Assembly: GCF_022637455.1 (NCBI RefSeq)
Contig: NZ_CP093341.1
Location: 2,294,001 to 2,358,000 of the forward strand
Length of the DNA stretch: 64,000 bases
Origin: Lysobacter sp. S4-A87
GTDB taxonomy: Bacteria > Pseudomonadota > Gammaproteobacteria > Xanthomonadales > Xanthomonadaceae
Direction: 5' to 3'
The notes under the pieces were generated by a model. It searched no databases, was not told where the DNA came from, and saw nothing but the letters and a program-made list of their open reading frames with translations. Below are positions 37,735 to 47,455 of the stretch, one piece after another (position 1 is the stretch's first letter; each line of letters starts with the position of its first letter). The position numbers and the translations under genes were made by a program.

Positions 37735-37748
37735 TGACAACGTTGGCC
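37735..37748. promoter_or_regulatory. NagR box 2 (half-degenerate)
   Basis: TGACAACGTTGGCC keeps the left half and centre of box 1 and loses the right half. It lies 64 bases upstream of nagP, so it could serve the divergent promoter. Confidence 0.6.
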
Positions 37749-37811
37749 GACGGATGTCGTACGAGTCATCGTGCGACATTGACCGCATTCCTTGGGAGGG
37801 GAACCTTGAGC

Positions 37812-39122
37812 ATGTCCACCACCACTGCCACCGGGTCGCGCAGCCATTACGGCTCGATCGCGATCATCGGCGCCCTGTTCTTCATCTTCGGCTTCGTCAC
37901 CTGGCTCAACGGCCCGCTGATCTCGTTCGCCAAGCTGGCGTTCAACGTCAGCGAGACGCTCGCGTTCCTCATCCCGTTCGCCTTCTACATTTCGTACCTG
38001 GTCCTGGCGCTGCCGTCTTCGATGATCCTGAAGAAGACCGGCATGAAGAAGGGCATGGCGCTGGGCCTGTTCCTGATGGCGATCGGCGCGATGGTGTTCG
38101 GCCAGTACACAACCGGGCGCGTCTACGGCGGTGCGGTGACGGGCATCTTCATCATCGGTGCGGGTCTGGCGATCCTGCAGACCGCTTCCAACCCCTACAT
38201 CAGCATCCTCGGCCCGATCGAAGGGGCCGCGCAGCGCATCGCGGTGATGGGCATCTGCAACAAGGTGGCCGGCATCCTCGCCCCGCTCGTCATCGGCACG
38301 CTGGTGATGCACGGCATGGGTGACCTGTCGGCGCAGGTTGCCGGCGCCGATGCGGCGACCCGCGAGCAGCTGCTCAACGAGTTCGCTGCGCGCATCCACG
38401 ACCCGTACATGATGATGGCCGGCCTGCTGGCGCTGCTGGCGGTGGCAATCCTGTTCTCGCCGCTGCCGGAAATCCGCCCCGAGGACGCCAATGCCGATGC
38501 CGACCCCGGCAAGGCCGGCAGGTCCAGCCTGTTCCAGTTCCCGCACGTGTGGCTGGGCGCGCTGTGCATCTTCGTCTACGTCGGCGTGGAAGTGATGGCC
38601 GGCGATGCCATCGGCACCTACGGCCAGGGCTTCGGCCTGCCGCTGGACAAGACCAAGTTCTTCACCTCGCTGACCCTCGGCGGCATGCTGCTGGGCTACC
38701 TGATCGGCCTGCTCGCGATCCCGCGTTACATCTCGCAGGAGCGCTACCTGTCGTTCTCGGCGGTGCTGGGTGTGCTGCTCGCCATCGGTGCGTTCCTGAC
38801 CACCGGCTACGTGTCGGTCGGCTTCGTCGCCGCACTGGGTTTTGCCAACGCGATGATGTGGCCGGCGATCTTCCCGCTGGCGATCCAGGGCCTGGGGCGC
38901 TTCACCGAGTACGGCTCGGCGCTGCTGATCATGGGCATCTCCGGCGGCGCGGTGATCCCGCAGCTGTTCGTGCACTTCAAGCAGCACTACGACTTCCAGC
39001 TGGTGTTCGTGCTGCTGATGGTGCCGTGCTACCTGTACATCCTGTACTTCGCGCTGCGTGGCCACAGCGTTGGCCACGCCCCGGCGGTGGTCAACGGCAC
39101 GGCGGCATCGCAGCACGGCTAA
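37812..39122 (+). CDS. nagP: NagP-like MFS sugar permease
   Basis: 436-aa 12-helix transporter of the FHS (fucose/glucose-galactose) group. GALFFIFGFVTWLNGPL is the opening signature, followed by QTASNPYISILGP and a cytoplasmic loop after helix 6 (RPEDANADADPGK). In the genomic context it probably imports GlcNAc across the inner membrane. SD GGGAGGGG precedes ATG 37812. NagR-type boxes in the upstream region predict induction by GlcNAc. Confidence 0.9.
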   Translation: MSTTTATGSRSHYGSIAIIGALFFIFGFVTWLNGPLISFAKLAFNVSETLAFLIPFAFYISYLVLALPSSMILKKTGMKKGMALGLFLMAIGAMVFGQYTTGRVYGGAVTGIFIIGAGLAILQTASNPYISILGPIEGAAQRIAVMGICNKVAGILAPLVIGTLVMHGMGDLSAQVAGADAATREQLLNEFAARIHDPYMMMAGLLALLAVAILFSPLPEIRPEDANADADPGKAGRSSLFQFPHVWLGALCIFVYVGVEVMAGDAIGTYGQGFGLPLDKTKFFTSLTLGGMLLGYLIGLLAIPRYISQERYLSFSAVLGVLLAIGAFLTTGYVSVGFVAALGFANAMMWPAIFPLAIQGLGRFTEYGSALLIMGISGGAVIPQLFVHFKQHYDFQLVFVLLMVPCYLYILYFALRGHSVGHAPAVVNGTAASQHG

Positions 39123-39341
39123 AGCAGGTACGTACAGGTACGTGCAGGCATGTGCGCTCATACGCGACCGGTCCAGACACCACCGCATGTGGTTCGCGGC
39201 AACGTGAACCACTTCACGGCAATCCACGCCAGCGCGATTCCCATCGCTGGCGGCGGTGGTTAGGCTAGTCGTCTTTACGCCGCGTCACCGGACGCGGCGG
39301 TTCCACCGGCGGCGAATCCGCCGGAACCACGCGAGGCTTCG
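39123..39341. other. nagP-nagR intergenic region
   Basis: Contains short direct repeats CAGGTACGTA/CAGGTACGTG just past nagP and a weak 7-bp hairpin GTGGTTC/GAACCAC (39189-39212) without a T run. No NagR box is seen here. Confidence 0.5.
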
Positions 39342-40376
39342 GTGCGCAGACCCACGATAAAAGACGTCGCAGAGCGCGCCGAGGTGTCGCTCAAGACCGT
39401 CTCGCGCGTCATCAACGACGAACCCAGCGTGCAGGCGAGCACGCGTGCCCGCGTGAAGCGCGCCATCGACGACCTGGGTTACCAGCCCGATCCGTCGGCG
39501 CGCAGCCTGCGCAGCGCGCAGAACTACGCGCTCGGCCTGGTCTACGACAACCCAAACCCCTATTACGTCATCGCGGTGCAGAACGGCGTGCTGTCGGTCT
39601 GCCGCGAGACCGGCTACGGCCTGCAGATCCATCCCTGCGATTCGTCCTCGCCCAACCTCGCCAGCGAGCTGATCGACCTGGTCCAGCATTCGCGCCTGGC
39701 CGGGCTGGTGCTGGCGCCGCCGATGTCGGAGCGAAATGAGCTGGTGACCGAGCTGGTCGCGCATGGCATCCGCCTGGTGCGCATCGTCTCGGCCGCCGCC
39801 GACCCGCAGGACGGCAGCGCCTGCATCTACGTCGACGACCGCGACGCCGCCTACGAGATCACCGAGCACCTGATCCAGCTCGGCCACAGCCGCATCGGTT
39901 TCCTCTGGGGCGGCAAGTCGCACGGCTCGTCCTGGGAGCGCTACAAGGGTTACGAGGACGCGCTTCGCGAGTACGGCATCACCCTCGACCCGGACCTGGT
40001 GGTCGAGGGCGACTACTCCTTCGACGACGGTTTTCGCGGTGCCCGCCGCCTGTTCGCGCTGGCCGACCGGCCGACCGCGATCTTCGGCAGCAACGACGAG
40101 ATCGCCGCCGGCGTGCTGGCAGCCGCCAAGTCCAGCGGCATGAACGTGCCGTACGACCTGTCGATCGCCGGCTTCGAGGACAGCCCGTTCTCCAAGCAGA
40201 GCTGGCCGGCGCTGACCACGGCCAAGCAGGCCACGCAGGAGATCGCGCGCCACGCCGCGCACCGCCTGCTGCAGGAGATCCGCGAGCACGCCCCGAGCCG
40301 GCCGCTGCCCAACGAGGGCTTCAGCCCCGAGCTGGTGGTGCGCGGTTCGACTGCGCCGCCGCGACCGAAGGCCTGA
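39342..40376 (+). CDS. nagR: LacI-family regulator, probable NagR
   Basis: 344-aa LacI/GalR repressor. The helix-turn-helix is at the N-terminus (TIKDVAERAEVSLKTVSRVI, residues 5-24), followed by the hinge region with DPSARSLRS and a periplasmic-binding-protein-like effector domain with VDDRDAAYEITEHLIQLGH and FGSNDEIAAGVL. Context and the TGACAACGTTGTCA boxes upstream suggest NagR, the GlcNAc-responsive repressor. Start is GTG with GAGG ten bases upstream. Confidence 0.88.
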   Translation: MRRPTIKDVAERAEVSLKTVSRVINDEPSVQASTRARVKRAIDDLGYQPDPSARSLRSAQNYALGLVYDNPNPYYVIAVQNGVLSVCRETGYGLQIHPCDSSSPNLASELIDLVQHSRLAGLVLAPPMSERNELVTELVAHGIRLVRIVSAAADPQDGSACIYVDDRDAAYEITEHLIQLGHSRIGFLWGGKSHGSSWERYKGYEDALREYGITLDPDLVVEGDYSFDDGFRGARRLFALADRPTAIFGSNDEIAAGVLAAAKSSGMNVPYDLSIAGFEDSPFSKQSWPALTTAKQATQEIARHAAHRLLQEIREHAPSRPLPNEGFSPELVVRGSTAPPRPKA

Positions 40377-40448
40377 CCACTTCACCTGCCTTTATCGCCC
40401 CATCGCGCAGGCTGCTGCGGCCTGCGTTTCCTCGCGAGGGGAGCTTCG

Positions 40449-41777
40449 ATGTCGGCCTTGCCTGTTGCCCCGCCCGCGCCCGAGGCCCTGAAGGATCCGG
40501 CGCTGGTTCCGCTGTTCGAACAGGACCGCACCCTGGTCAAGCTCGGTCGCGGCATCCGCGTGCTCAAGGCCATCGACTGGCCGATGGAACTGGAAGAGCG
40601 CTTCCTCGCTGGCTGGCGCGTCGGTCGCCCCGAATTGCCGGAGCCGCCGACGCAGCCGCATCCGATGGAATCGGAGATCGAGGGCCTGGATGACCTGCTC
40701 GGGCGCATCGATCGCGGCCACCCGCTGGGCATGTGGCTGTACAAGTCGGCCTGGAGCTACCGCGTCGCCGCGCAGATGCTCGGCGCGATCGGCACCCCCG
40801 AGTACACCCGTTGTTCGGCGCTGCTGTACGGACGCCCCGACCACCTCTACCCGAGCCAGGACTCGACCAATGCCGACGTCGCCCGGGAATTGCTGCGCGT
40901 CACCGATGAGCTGATCAACGACCGCCTGCTGCCCGAAGTGCCGATGGACATCGAAGCGCCCGAGTTCGCCCGGCGCCTGCGCGAGCGCATCGATCCGTTC
41001 TTCAACCACGACAAGGTCGAGGTCGTGCTGGATCCGAACCTGGCCTCCAAGGCCACGGCCGGCAGCAAGCGGGTGACGCTGCGGGCCACGGCGATGTTTT
41101 CCGAGCGCGACCTCGAGCAGCTGATCCAGCACGAAGCCTTCATCCACACCCTGACCGCGCTCAACGGCAAGCACCAGCCCTACCTGACATCGCTGGGCTG
41201 CGGCGCGCCACGCACCACGCGTGCCCAGGAAGGCCTGGCGACGTTCTCGGAGATCATCACCGGCGCCATCGACATCGCCCGCCTGCGTCGGGTCGCGCTG
41301 CGCGTGGTGATGGTGGAACAGGCGTTGAAGGGCGCCGATTTCATCGAAGTGTTCCGCGGATTCCTCGATGCCGGGCAGAGCGAAGTCGAGAGTTACCGCA
41401 GCGCGGCGCGCGTCTTCCGCGGCGGCAACGTCCGGGGCCTGGTCTGCTTCACCAAGGACGGCGCCTACCTGGAAGGCGTGCTGCGGATCTACGCCTTCAT
41501 CTGCAAGGCCCTGCACGAAGGTCGCGGCGAGCTGTTGCCGCTGCTGTTCTGCGGGCGCGTGACCGTCGCCGACACCGTGGTGCTGGAGCCATACCGCAAC
41601 AATGGCCTGATCGTGCCGCCGCGCTACGTGCCACCTTGGGCGCGCGACCCGCAACGGGTGCTGTCGGTCATGGCGTTCTCGACCGTGGTCCAGCGTCTGC
41701 GCCTGGAAAACCTGACGCTGCAACGCTTCGTCGACGCCGAGGCCGAGACGGTCGAGTCGTCCGGCATCGGCGACTAG
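40449..41777 (+). CDS. DUF1704 (QEGLA-motif) putative metalloprotease
   Basis: 442-aa protein of the TIGR02421 family annotated as flavohemoglobin expression-modulating. The zinc-binding HEAFIH (HExxxH, residues 228-233) and QEGLATFSE (260-268) are intact. Eukaryotic relatives with the same HExxxH fold (MATCAP) are tubulin tyrosine carboxypeptidases, so a carboxypeptidase-like activity is a fair guess; bacterial substrate is unknown. It is 72 bases downstream of nagR in the same direction. Confidence 0.87.
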   Translation: MSALPVAPPAPEALKDPALVPLFEQDRTLVKLGRGIRVLKAIDWPMELEERFLAGWRVGRPELPEPPTQPHPMESEIEGLDDLLGRIDRGHPLGMWLYKSAWSYRVAAQMLGAIGTPEYTRCSALLYGRPDHLYPSQDSTNADVARELLRVTDELINDRLLPEVPMDIEAPEFARRLRERIDPFFNHDKVEVVLDPNLASKATAGSKRVTLRATAMFSERDLEQLIQHEAFIHTLTALNGKHQPYLTSLGCGAPRTTRAQEGLATFSEIITGAIDIARLRRVALRVVMVEQALKGADFIEVFRGFLDAGQSEVESYRSAARVFRGGNVRGLVCFTKDGAYLEGVLRIYAFICKALHEGRGELLPLLFCGRVTVADTVVLEPYRNNGLIVPPRYVPPWARDPQRVLSVMAFSTVVQRLRLENLTLQRFVDAEAETVESSGIGD

Positions 41778-42055
41778 CCTCCCAGGGCGCATTGGCCTGC
41801 CTGCGCCCTGCCCGGCGTTTACGTCTGGGCCGGCTGGCTCTGCAACTCCCCCGATGCGGAGGACGCCAACGGAAACGGTACCGACGGAGGGTGCCGCGCC
41901 ACATCGAGGTCCGCCCGGCTACCCGGCCCCGGGGCGGAAGGGCGCTTGAGGTCGGGATTTCCGAACTGCGAGTGACCGCTCCGGCTTCATCCATGCCTGC
42001 AGACATGCCCTGACATCGGACCTTCGCGCTCGCGGCGAGCCACGGAGAATCCACC
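41778..42055. other. Intergenic region before the cupin gene
   Basis: 278 bases without a supported gene. The cupin SD sequence (GGAGAA) is at its right end. No clear terminator or operator was found. Confidence 0.5.
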
Positions 42056-42418
42056 ATGAAACCCATCCTCGTACCGGCCCTGTGCGTGGCCGCTTTCGCG
42101 TGCGCGTCCGTTTTTTCGGCCGCCTGCGCCCAAGACATGGCCAAGACCGCCGGCAAGAACGCCAAAGTCCTGCTCGACAACGACAAGGTGCGCGTCCTGG
42201 AATTGAACATGCCACCCGGCGCGAGCACCGGCCTGCACTCGCACGGCGACAACGTCGTCTATTTCGTCACCGGCGGCACGGCAACGCAGGTCACCAATGG
42301 CGAGTCCAAGACCATGACCCGCAAGCCCGGCGAAGCGATCTGGAGCGGCCCGGTGACGCACGACACCACCAACTCCGGCAAGACCGCGGTCAAGACGGTG
42401 ATCATCGAGCTGAAGTAG
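42056..42418 (+). CDS. Exported single-domain cupin
   Basis: 120-aa protein with a signal peptide (MKPILVPALCVAAFACASVFSAACA cut near residue 25). The cupin barrel motifs are PPGASTGLHSHGDNVVYFVTGG and GEAIWSGPVTHDTTNSG; the histidines could bind a metal. Function is unknown; short exported cupins may be enzymes or sensors. It has its own SD sequence and is followed by a hairpin. Confidence 0.85.
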   Translation: MKPILVPALCVAAFACASVFSAACAQDMAKTAGKNAKVLLDNDKVRVLELNMPPGASTGLHSHGDNVVYFVTGGTATQVTNGESKTMTRKPGEAIWSGPVTHDTTNSGKTAVKTVIIELK

Positions 42419-42431
42419 CTTTCCAGAAGCA

Positions 42432-42457
42432 GGAAGGGAGCCCCATGGCTCCCTTCC
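42432..42457 (+). terminator. Hairpin between cupin and DUF1254 genes
   Basis: Perfect 11-bp stem GGAAGGGAGCC/GGCTCCCTTCC with a CCAT loop, followed by CTCCTTCC. It lies between convergent genes and could act in both directions, although the U tract is weak. Confidence 0.65.
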
Positions 42458-42467
42458 CTCCTTCCGT

Positions 42468-42494
42468 AGCCCGGGTAAGCGAAGCGCACCCGGG
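42468..42494. repeat. Single AGCCCGGG-family repeat arm
   Basis: 27-base arm AGCCCGGGTAAGC to GCGCACCCGGG, next to the preceding hairpin and 11 bases from the DUF1254 stop codon. Confidence 0.85.
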
Positions 42495-42505
42495 GTTCAT
42501 GCGTG

Positions 42506-43966
42506 TCAGCGTGTCGTTTCCAGGGGCGGCTTCTTCCAGCTGTGGTCGACCACCGACGGCGCCGGGCTGTAGTTGCGCAGGATCGCGTAGAACGGGCCGT
42601 TTGGTGCCGGCAGCCAGTTGCTCTCCTTGTCCTTGCCCGGCGAGGCGTGCTGCAGGTACAGGGTCAAGCCGCCGTCGGCGTCGCGCTTGAGCTTGGACAG
42701 CATCGGCGAGTTGATCAGGTAACGGTTGATCGGGTTGTCGACCAGCAGCTTGCTCTTGCCGTCGTACATCGTGATCGACCAGAACGCATTGGTCGGCGGC
42801 AGGCTGTCCTTGCCGAAGTGCAGCGAGTAGTCGTGCTGGGAAGCATCCAGCGGCGCGCCCTTGGCGTCGACGAAGTAACTCAGGTAATCGGCCTCGGAAC
42901 CGGAATTGCCGTAGATGCCCAGCTTGGCGCCGGCGAAGCGGTAGAGGCTGTTGCCCTTGAGGAAATCGCGGGTACCGAAGAAATCAGCGCTGAAAAGCTG
43001 CTCGGTGTTGATCTTGGTCGCGGTCAGTTCCTGCAGGTCCTTGTCGGCGTCGGCGATGCCGTCGAGCAGGGCCTGGCGGGTTTCCGGCGACAGCGCCGCT
43101 TCGTCGAACGGCTTGCCCGGGGCGATGCCGATCGTTTCGAACCGCTTGCGCAGGTCGGCGTCGGCCGGATTGGGCGGCATGAACTGCAGCAGGAAGTTGA
43201 GGTAGCTGAAGAAGCCAAGGTCGTTGGCCTTGGCGGCGTCATAGGCGGGGAAGTCGATCTTCGCCGCCGGCGCCGGTGCCGGCGTGCCGAGGAATGCGCT
43301 CAGCGGCTGCGCCTTGTACTGGGCCTGCAGCTTCTTGACGTTGGCCAGGTCGTCCGGCGCGAACAGCTGGGTGCGGATCAGCCCGTAGGCGAACTGCGTC
43401 TCGGCCTGGAACACCTTGTCGATGCCCTTGGGCGTCTCACCCTTCCAGTCGGGACCGGCGACCAGGTACTTTCCGGCCTTGCCCTGGGTCAGCGCTTTGT
43501 TGATGTAGGCGAAGTTGTAGGTGTACATGTCGATCAGCTGGACCGAGAAATAGCGTTTCTCGCCCAGCGCCGGGATCGTGATCACCACCGGTTCCGCGCG
43601 CAGGTCCATCCACAGGAACGAGTACGGCGTGTCCGAGTTCGGCGTGATGATCGCGGTGTCTTTCGGCGTCGCGACGCTGGCAGCGCTGCCGATCTGGTTG
43701 AACGGCGCGTGGAAGTCGGGGCCGCCGGCGTTGATGGCCTGCGCGTACATCGACTTGTAGTTCTCCACGACCGGGAAGCCCCAGGTGTAGGCATCCTTGG
43801 CGATGGCGCGCGCTTCGGCCACCTGGTCGGCCTGGCCCGCGGCCGCGGGTTGATCCGTCGTGGTTGCTGCCGGAGGCGTTTCGGGTTTGCAGGCGGGCAG
43901 TGCCAGCGCGATCGCGACTGCGGCAAGCAGTGCTGACAGGCGCATGGCCGACAAGGAAGGCTTCAT
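42506..43966 (-). CDS. DUF1254/DUF1214 lipoprotein
   Basis: 486-aa exported protein with a lipoprotein signal ending LALPACKPE. The DUF1254 domain (AKDAYTWGFPVVENYKSMY to about residue 220) and the DUF1214 domain (FWSITMYDGKSKLLVDNPINR, KESNWLPAPNGPFY) are both complete. Function of the family is unknown despite wide occurrence. A second Met at residue 8 is an alternative start. Confidence 0.85.
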   Translation of the reverse strand: MKPSLSAMRLSALLAAVAIALALPACKPETPPAATTTDQPAAAGQADQVAEARAIAKDAYTWGFPVVENYKSMYAQAINAGGPDFHAPFNQIGSAASVATPKDTAIITPNSDTPYSFLWMDLRAEPVVITIPALGEKRYFSVQLIDMYTYNFAYINKALTQGKAGKYLVAGPDWKGETPKGIDKVFQAETQFAYGLIRTQLFAPDDLANVKKLQAQYKAQPLSAFLGTPAPAPAAKIDFPAYDAAKANDLGFFSYLNFLLQFMPPNPADADLRKRFETIGIAPGKPFDEAALSPETRQALLDGIADADKDLQELTATKINTEQLFSADFFGTRDFLKGNSLYRFAGAKLGIYGNSGSEADYLSYFVDAKGAPLDASQHDYSLHFGKDSLPPTNAFWSITMYDGKSKLLVDNPINRYLINSPMLSKLKRDADGGLTLYLQHASPGKDKESNWLPAPNGPFYAILRNYSPAPSVVDHSWKKPPLETTR

Positions 43967-44042
43967 GGAACGTCCCCACGTGGATGGTGGGGCGATGCTA
44001 GGACGCTCGCTGTGTGCGCCCCCTTCACACCTGTCTTGCTGA

Positions 44043-44070
44043 AGCGAGCCTGCTTTCGCGCAGGCCCGCT
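44043..44070 (-). terminator. Hairpin downstream of eda
   Basis: 11-bp stem with one mismatch, AGCGAGCCTGC against GCAGGCCCGCT, TTTCGC loop. It lies 11 bases past the eda stop at the end of the zwf-pgl-edd-eda operon. No U tract. Confidence 0.5.
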
Positions 44071-44080
44071 CCCGGGGGCA

Positions 44081-44707
44081 TCAGGCGCGCAGCAGCGTCG
44101 CCGCGCGTGCCAGGGCCTCGATCGCACCCCATTCCTCGGCGGCCACCAGGCGCGAGGGCGTGATCCACGAACCACCGACACAGGCGACGTTCGGCGTGGC
44201 CAGGTAGTCGCGGGCGTTGTGCGCGCCGATGCCGCCGGTCGCGCAGAAGCGGATCTCCGGCAGCGGCCCGTGCAGCGAACGCAGCGCCGCGGCGCCGCCT
44301 GCGGCCTCGGCCGGGAAGAACTTCTGGAAGATGAAGCCGTGCTCGGACAACGTCATCGCCTCGCTGGCGGTCGCCGCACCGGGCAACCACGGCAGCGGCG
44401 AATCCTTGGCCGCTGCGATCAGGTCTGGCGTCGAGCCCGGCGAGACGGCGAAGCGCGCGCCGGCCTGTTGCGCGTCGAGCAGGTCCTGCGGCTTGCGCAC
44501 CGTGCCGACGCCGACGATGGCGCCTTCGACTTCATTGGCAATTGCACGCACTGCATCGAGTGCCGCGCGCGTGCGCAGCGTGATCTCGATCGCGGGGATG
44601 CCGCCGGCGACCAGCGCGCGCGCCATCGACACGGCGTGGCGGGCGTCCTCGATCACCACCACCGGCATCACCGGCGCGACGTGCAGTACGGATTCAAGCA
44701 GGCCCAT
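44081..44707 (-). CDS. eda: 2-dehydro-3-deoxy-phosphogluconate aldolase
   Basis: 208-aa KDPG/KHG aldolase that splits KDPG into pyruvate and glyceraldehyde-3-phosphate. [15 protein letters not shown] holds the catalytic Glu, and Lys129 in FQKFFPAEA is the Schiff-base lysine; FCATGGI and VGGSW complete the phosphate site. ATG 44707, with GGAGA ten bases upstream, is preferred to a TTG just before it. Last gene of the Entner-Doudoroff operon. Confidence 0.96.
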   Translation of the reverse strand: MGLLESVLHVAPVMPVVVIEDARHAVSMARALVAGGIPAIEITLRTRAALDAVRAIANEVEGAIVGVGTVRKPQDLLDAQQAGARFAVSPGSTPDLIAAAKDSPLPWLPGAATASEAMTLSEHGFIFQKFFPAEAAGGAAALRSLHGPLPEIRFCATGGIGAHNARDYLATPNVACVGGSWITPSRLVAAEEWGAIEALARAATLLRA

Positions 44708-44741
44708 CAACGTTTCTCCAAGTGAGTCTCAAAGCTGTGTT

Positions 44742-44767
44742 GTCATTCCCGCGAAGGCGGGAATGAC
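44742..44767. repeat. Single REP-like palindrome between edd and eda
   Basis: 11-bp perfect stem GTCATTCCCGC/GCGGGAATGAC with a GAAG loop. It equals one end of the REPIN-like element at 7217-7335. Confidence 0.85.
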
Positions 44768-44784
44768 GGTGATTGACAGGCGGC

Positions 44785-46614
44785 TCATCCGGCAACGCCG
44801 AAGATGCCGCCACCGAGGTCGGCAGTCGCCGCGGCGCCGCGGAACACCGCAAACAGCTCGCGCCCCATGCCGACATGGCTGGCCGACAGATCCGCGTCGG
44901 CATGCTCGCGCAGCTTCCATTCGTCGGCCGCCACCAGCACTTCGAGCTTGCCGTTGCGCGCGTCCACGCGGACCACGTCGCCGTCGCGCAGGCGGGCGAT
45001 GTCGCCGCCACAGGCTGCCTCGGGGCTGACATGGATCGCCGCGGGAACCTGACCAGAAGCGCCGGACATGCGCCCGTCCGTCACCAGCGCGACGCGGTGG
45101 CCGCGCTTTTGCAACACGGCCAGTGTCGGCGTGAGCTGGTGCAGCTCCGGCATGCCATTGGCACGCGGGCCCTGGAAGCGCACGACCACGACCACGTCGC
45201 GGTCGAGTTCGCCGCGCTCGAATGCGTGCTTGACCTGGCCCTGTTCGGAGAACACGCGGCACGGCGCTTCGATGACCCAGCGATCCTCCGGCACCGCCGA
45301 AACCTTGATCGCGGCAGTGCCGAGCGGACCGTGCAGCACGCGCAGCCCACCGTCGGCACGGAACGGGTCGGCGACCGGACGCAGGACCGTGGGATCGCCG
45401 CTGAGTCCGGCCGCCGGCACGTAGTCAACCTGCTGCTCCGGTGCCAGCCTGGCCTCGACGCGATAGCGCGCCAGGCCCGGGCCGGCGACGGTCTCGACGT
45501 CGCCGTGCGCCAGTCCGGCGTCAAGCAGTTCGCCGATCAGGAAGGCGAGCCCGCCTGCGGCATGGAAATGGTTCACGTCGGCGCTGCCGTTGGGATACAC
45601 GCGCGCCAGCAGCGGCACCACCGACGACAGTGCATCGAAGTCTTCCAGGCGCAGCTCGATGCCGGCGGCGGCGGCGATCGCGATCAGGTGAAGCAGGTGG
45701 TTGGTCGAGCCACCGGTCGCATGCAGCCCGACGACGCCGTTGACGATGGCGCGCTCGTCGATGATGCGGCCGACCGGACGGTAATCGTCGCCGAGGGCGG
45801 TGATCTCTGCGGCGCGGCGCGCGGCCTGCGCGGTCAGCGCATCGCGCAGCGGGTTGTCCGGGTTGATGAAGCTCGCGCCCGGCAGGTGCAGGCCCATCAG
45901 CTCCATCAGCATCTGGTTGGAGTTGGCGGTGCCGTAGAAGGTGCAGGTGCCGGCGCCGTGGTAGCTCTGCGCTTCGGCTTCGAGCAGCTCCTCGCGCGTG
46001 GCTTCGCCGACGGCATAGCGCTGGCGCACGCGCGACTTCTCGTCGTTGGGCAAGCCGGAGGTCATCGGTCCGGCCGGGACGAAGATCGCCGGCAGGTGGC
46101 CAAAGCTCAGGGCGCCGATCAGCAGGCCCGGCACGATCTTGTCGCACACGCCCAGGTACAGCGCGGCATCGAACATGTCGTGCGAGAGCGACACCGCGGT
46201 CGACAGCGCGATCACCTCACGCGAGAACAGCGACAGCTCCATGCCGGCGCGGCCCTGGGTAACGCCGTCGCACATCGCCGGCACGCCACCGGCGACCTGC
46301 GCGGTCGCGCCGACGCTGCGCGCGGCCTGCTTGAGCAGGAACGGAAAGCGCTCCAGCGGCTGGTGCGCCGAGAGCATGTCGTTGTAGGCGTTGACGATGC
46401 CAAGGTTGGGCGCGTGGCCACTGCGCAGTGCGGCCTTGTCGCTGGGCGAGCAGGCGGCGAAACCGTGGGCGAGGTTGCCGCACGACAGCGTGGCGCGATG
46501 CGGCCCACGCCCGGCGGCGGCGTCGATGCGCGCCAGGTAGGCGGCGCGGCGGTCGCGGCTGCGCTCGACGATGCGTTGGGTGACTGCGGCGACTACGGGG
46601 TGCAGGGCAGACAT
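44785..46614 (-). CDS. edd: Phosphogluconate dehydratase
   Basis: 609-aa Fe-S dehydratase of the IlvD/Edd family, converting 6-phosphogluconate to KDPG. Landmarks: [53 protein letters not shown] with a cluster Cys, [14 protein letters not shown] and [20 protein letters not shown] 46614 begins MSALHPVV; an upstream frame adds unrelated residues. 58 bases from pgl. Confidence 0.97.
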   Translation of the reverse strand: MSALHPVVAAVTQRIVERSRDRRAAYLARIDAAAGRGPHRATLSCGNLAHGFAACSPSDKAALRSGHAPNLGIVNAYNDMLSAHQPLERFPFLLKQAARSVGATAQVAGGVPAMCDGVTQGRAGMELSLFSREVIALSTAVSLSHDMFDAALYLGVCDKIVPGLLIGALSFGHLPAIFVPAGPMTSGLPNDEKSRVRQRYAVGEATREELLEAEAQSYHGAGTCTFYGTANSNQMLMELMGLHLPGASFINPDNPLRDALTAQAARRAAEITALGDDYRPVGRIIDERAIVNGVVGLHATGGSTNHLLHLIAIAAAAGIELRLEDFDALSSVVPLLARVYPNGSADVNHFHAAGGLAFLIGELLDAGLAHGDVETVAGPGLARYRVEARLAPEQQVDYVPAAGLSGDPTVLRPVADPFRADGGLRVLHGPLGTAAIKVSAVPEDRWVIEAPCRVFSEQGQVKHAFERGELDRDVVVVVRFQGPRANGMPELHQLTPTLAVLQKRGHRVALVTDGRMSGASGQVPAAIHVSPEAACGGDIARLRDGDVVRVDARNGKLEVLVAADEWKLREHADADLSASHVGMGRELFAVFRGAAATADLGGGIFGVAG

Positions 46615-46640
46615 GAACTTCAGGTTCCTGGTGGTCGATG

Positions 46641-46665
46641 CCCTCCCCCACAGGCTGGGGAAGGG
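46641..46665. repeat. GC hairpin between pgl and edd
   Basis: 10-bp stem with one mismatch, CCCTCCCCCA against TGGGGAAGGG. Same class as the hairpins at 5729, 8704 and 21018. It interrupts the operon without a U tract. Confidence 0.6.
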
Positions 46666-46672
46666 CCGGAAA

Positions 46673-47455
46673 CTAAGGGCTCCAGAACAGCATCGGCACC
46701 ACCGGCGCACCGGTCAGCACCGAACGGATCGGCAGCTTCGAACGCGGATCGCGCGCGGCACCTTCAAGCACGCCGCGCTTCCTGGCGCCTTCGATGTGCA
46801 GGTACAGCGACGGCGCGGTGAAGATCGCGCTCAGTGTCAGCGTGATGCGCGGCTCCGGCGCCGACGCGCTTCGAACTGCGAGCACGGGCGCGCGACCGGT
46901 TGGCTGCAGGCCGATGTCGCGTCGCTCGAGATCGGGGAATAGAGATGCGACATGGCCGTCCTCGCCCATGCCGAGCACGACCACGTCGAGCGGCAGTGCT
47001 TCGTTGGCGACCTGGGTCAGCACCGGCAGCAACGCGCTTTCCGGGGTCGCGGTCGGGCGTCGCAGCGGCAGCAGCTGCGCCTGTGCAGCGGCGCCCTGGA
47101 ACAGCGTTTCGCGCAGCAGGCGCTCGTTGGAGCGCGGATGGTCGGGCGCGACCCAGCGATCGTCGACCGGCACCACGGTGACGTGCGCCCAGTCCAGCGT
47201 CTGCTTCGACAGCTCGGTCAGGAAGGCGCGCGGCGTGGTGCCGCCGGACACGGCCAGGCGGGCATAGCCGCGTCGGGCGATCGCGCCGCGCAGGTCGGCG
47301 GCGACCGCCTTGGCCAGCGCTTCGGCGAGGTCGGCACGATCATCGAAAAGATGTTCGCGCAGCGGCAAGGGATCCGGGGTCAGCACGGTGAGTCGCTCCG
47401 CATGGATTCTTTTGGCCTGCGCGCCGGCTGGCACAGTGTTAGACAGCATCTTCAT
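46673..47455 (-). CDS. pgl: 6-phosphogluconolactonase
   Basis: 260-aa DevB/Pgl-type lactonase hydrolysing 6-phosphogluconolactone. [34 protein letters not shown] and [16 protein letters not shown] are the family motifs. The start overlaps the zwf 3' end by 17 bases, a sign of translational coupling; Met at residue 3 is an alternative. Confidence 0.95.
   Translation of the reverse strand: MKMLSNTVPAGAQAKRIHAERLTVLTPDPLPLREHLFDDRADLAEALAKAVAADLRGAIARRGYARLAVSGGTTPRAFLTELSKQTLDWAHVTVVPVDDRWVAPDHPRSNERLLRETLFQGAAAQAQLLPLRRPTATPESALLPVLTQVANEALPLDVVVLGMGEDGHVASLFPDLERRDIGLQPTGRAPVLAVRSASAPEPRITLTLSAIFTAPSLYLHIEGARKRGVLEGAARDPRSKLPIRSVLTGAPVVPMLFWSP

Larger units (their letters stand above)
37489..37811. 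other. glk-nagP divergent regulatory region
   Basis: This 323-base region holds two LacI/NagR-type boxes (37579, 37735) and the nagP SD sequence (GGGAGGGG, 14 bases before the ATG). No coding potential is supported. Confidence 0.7.
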
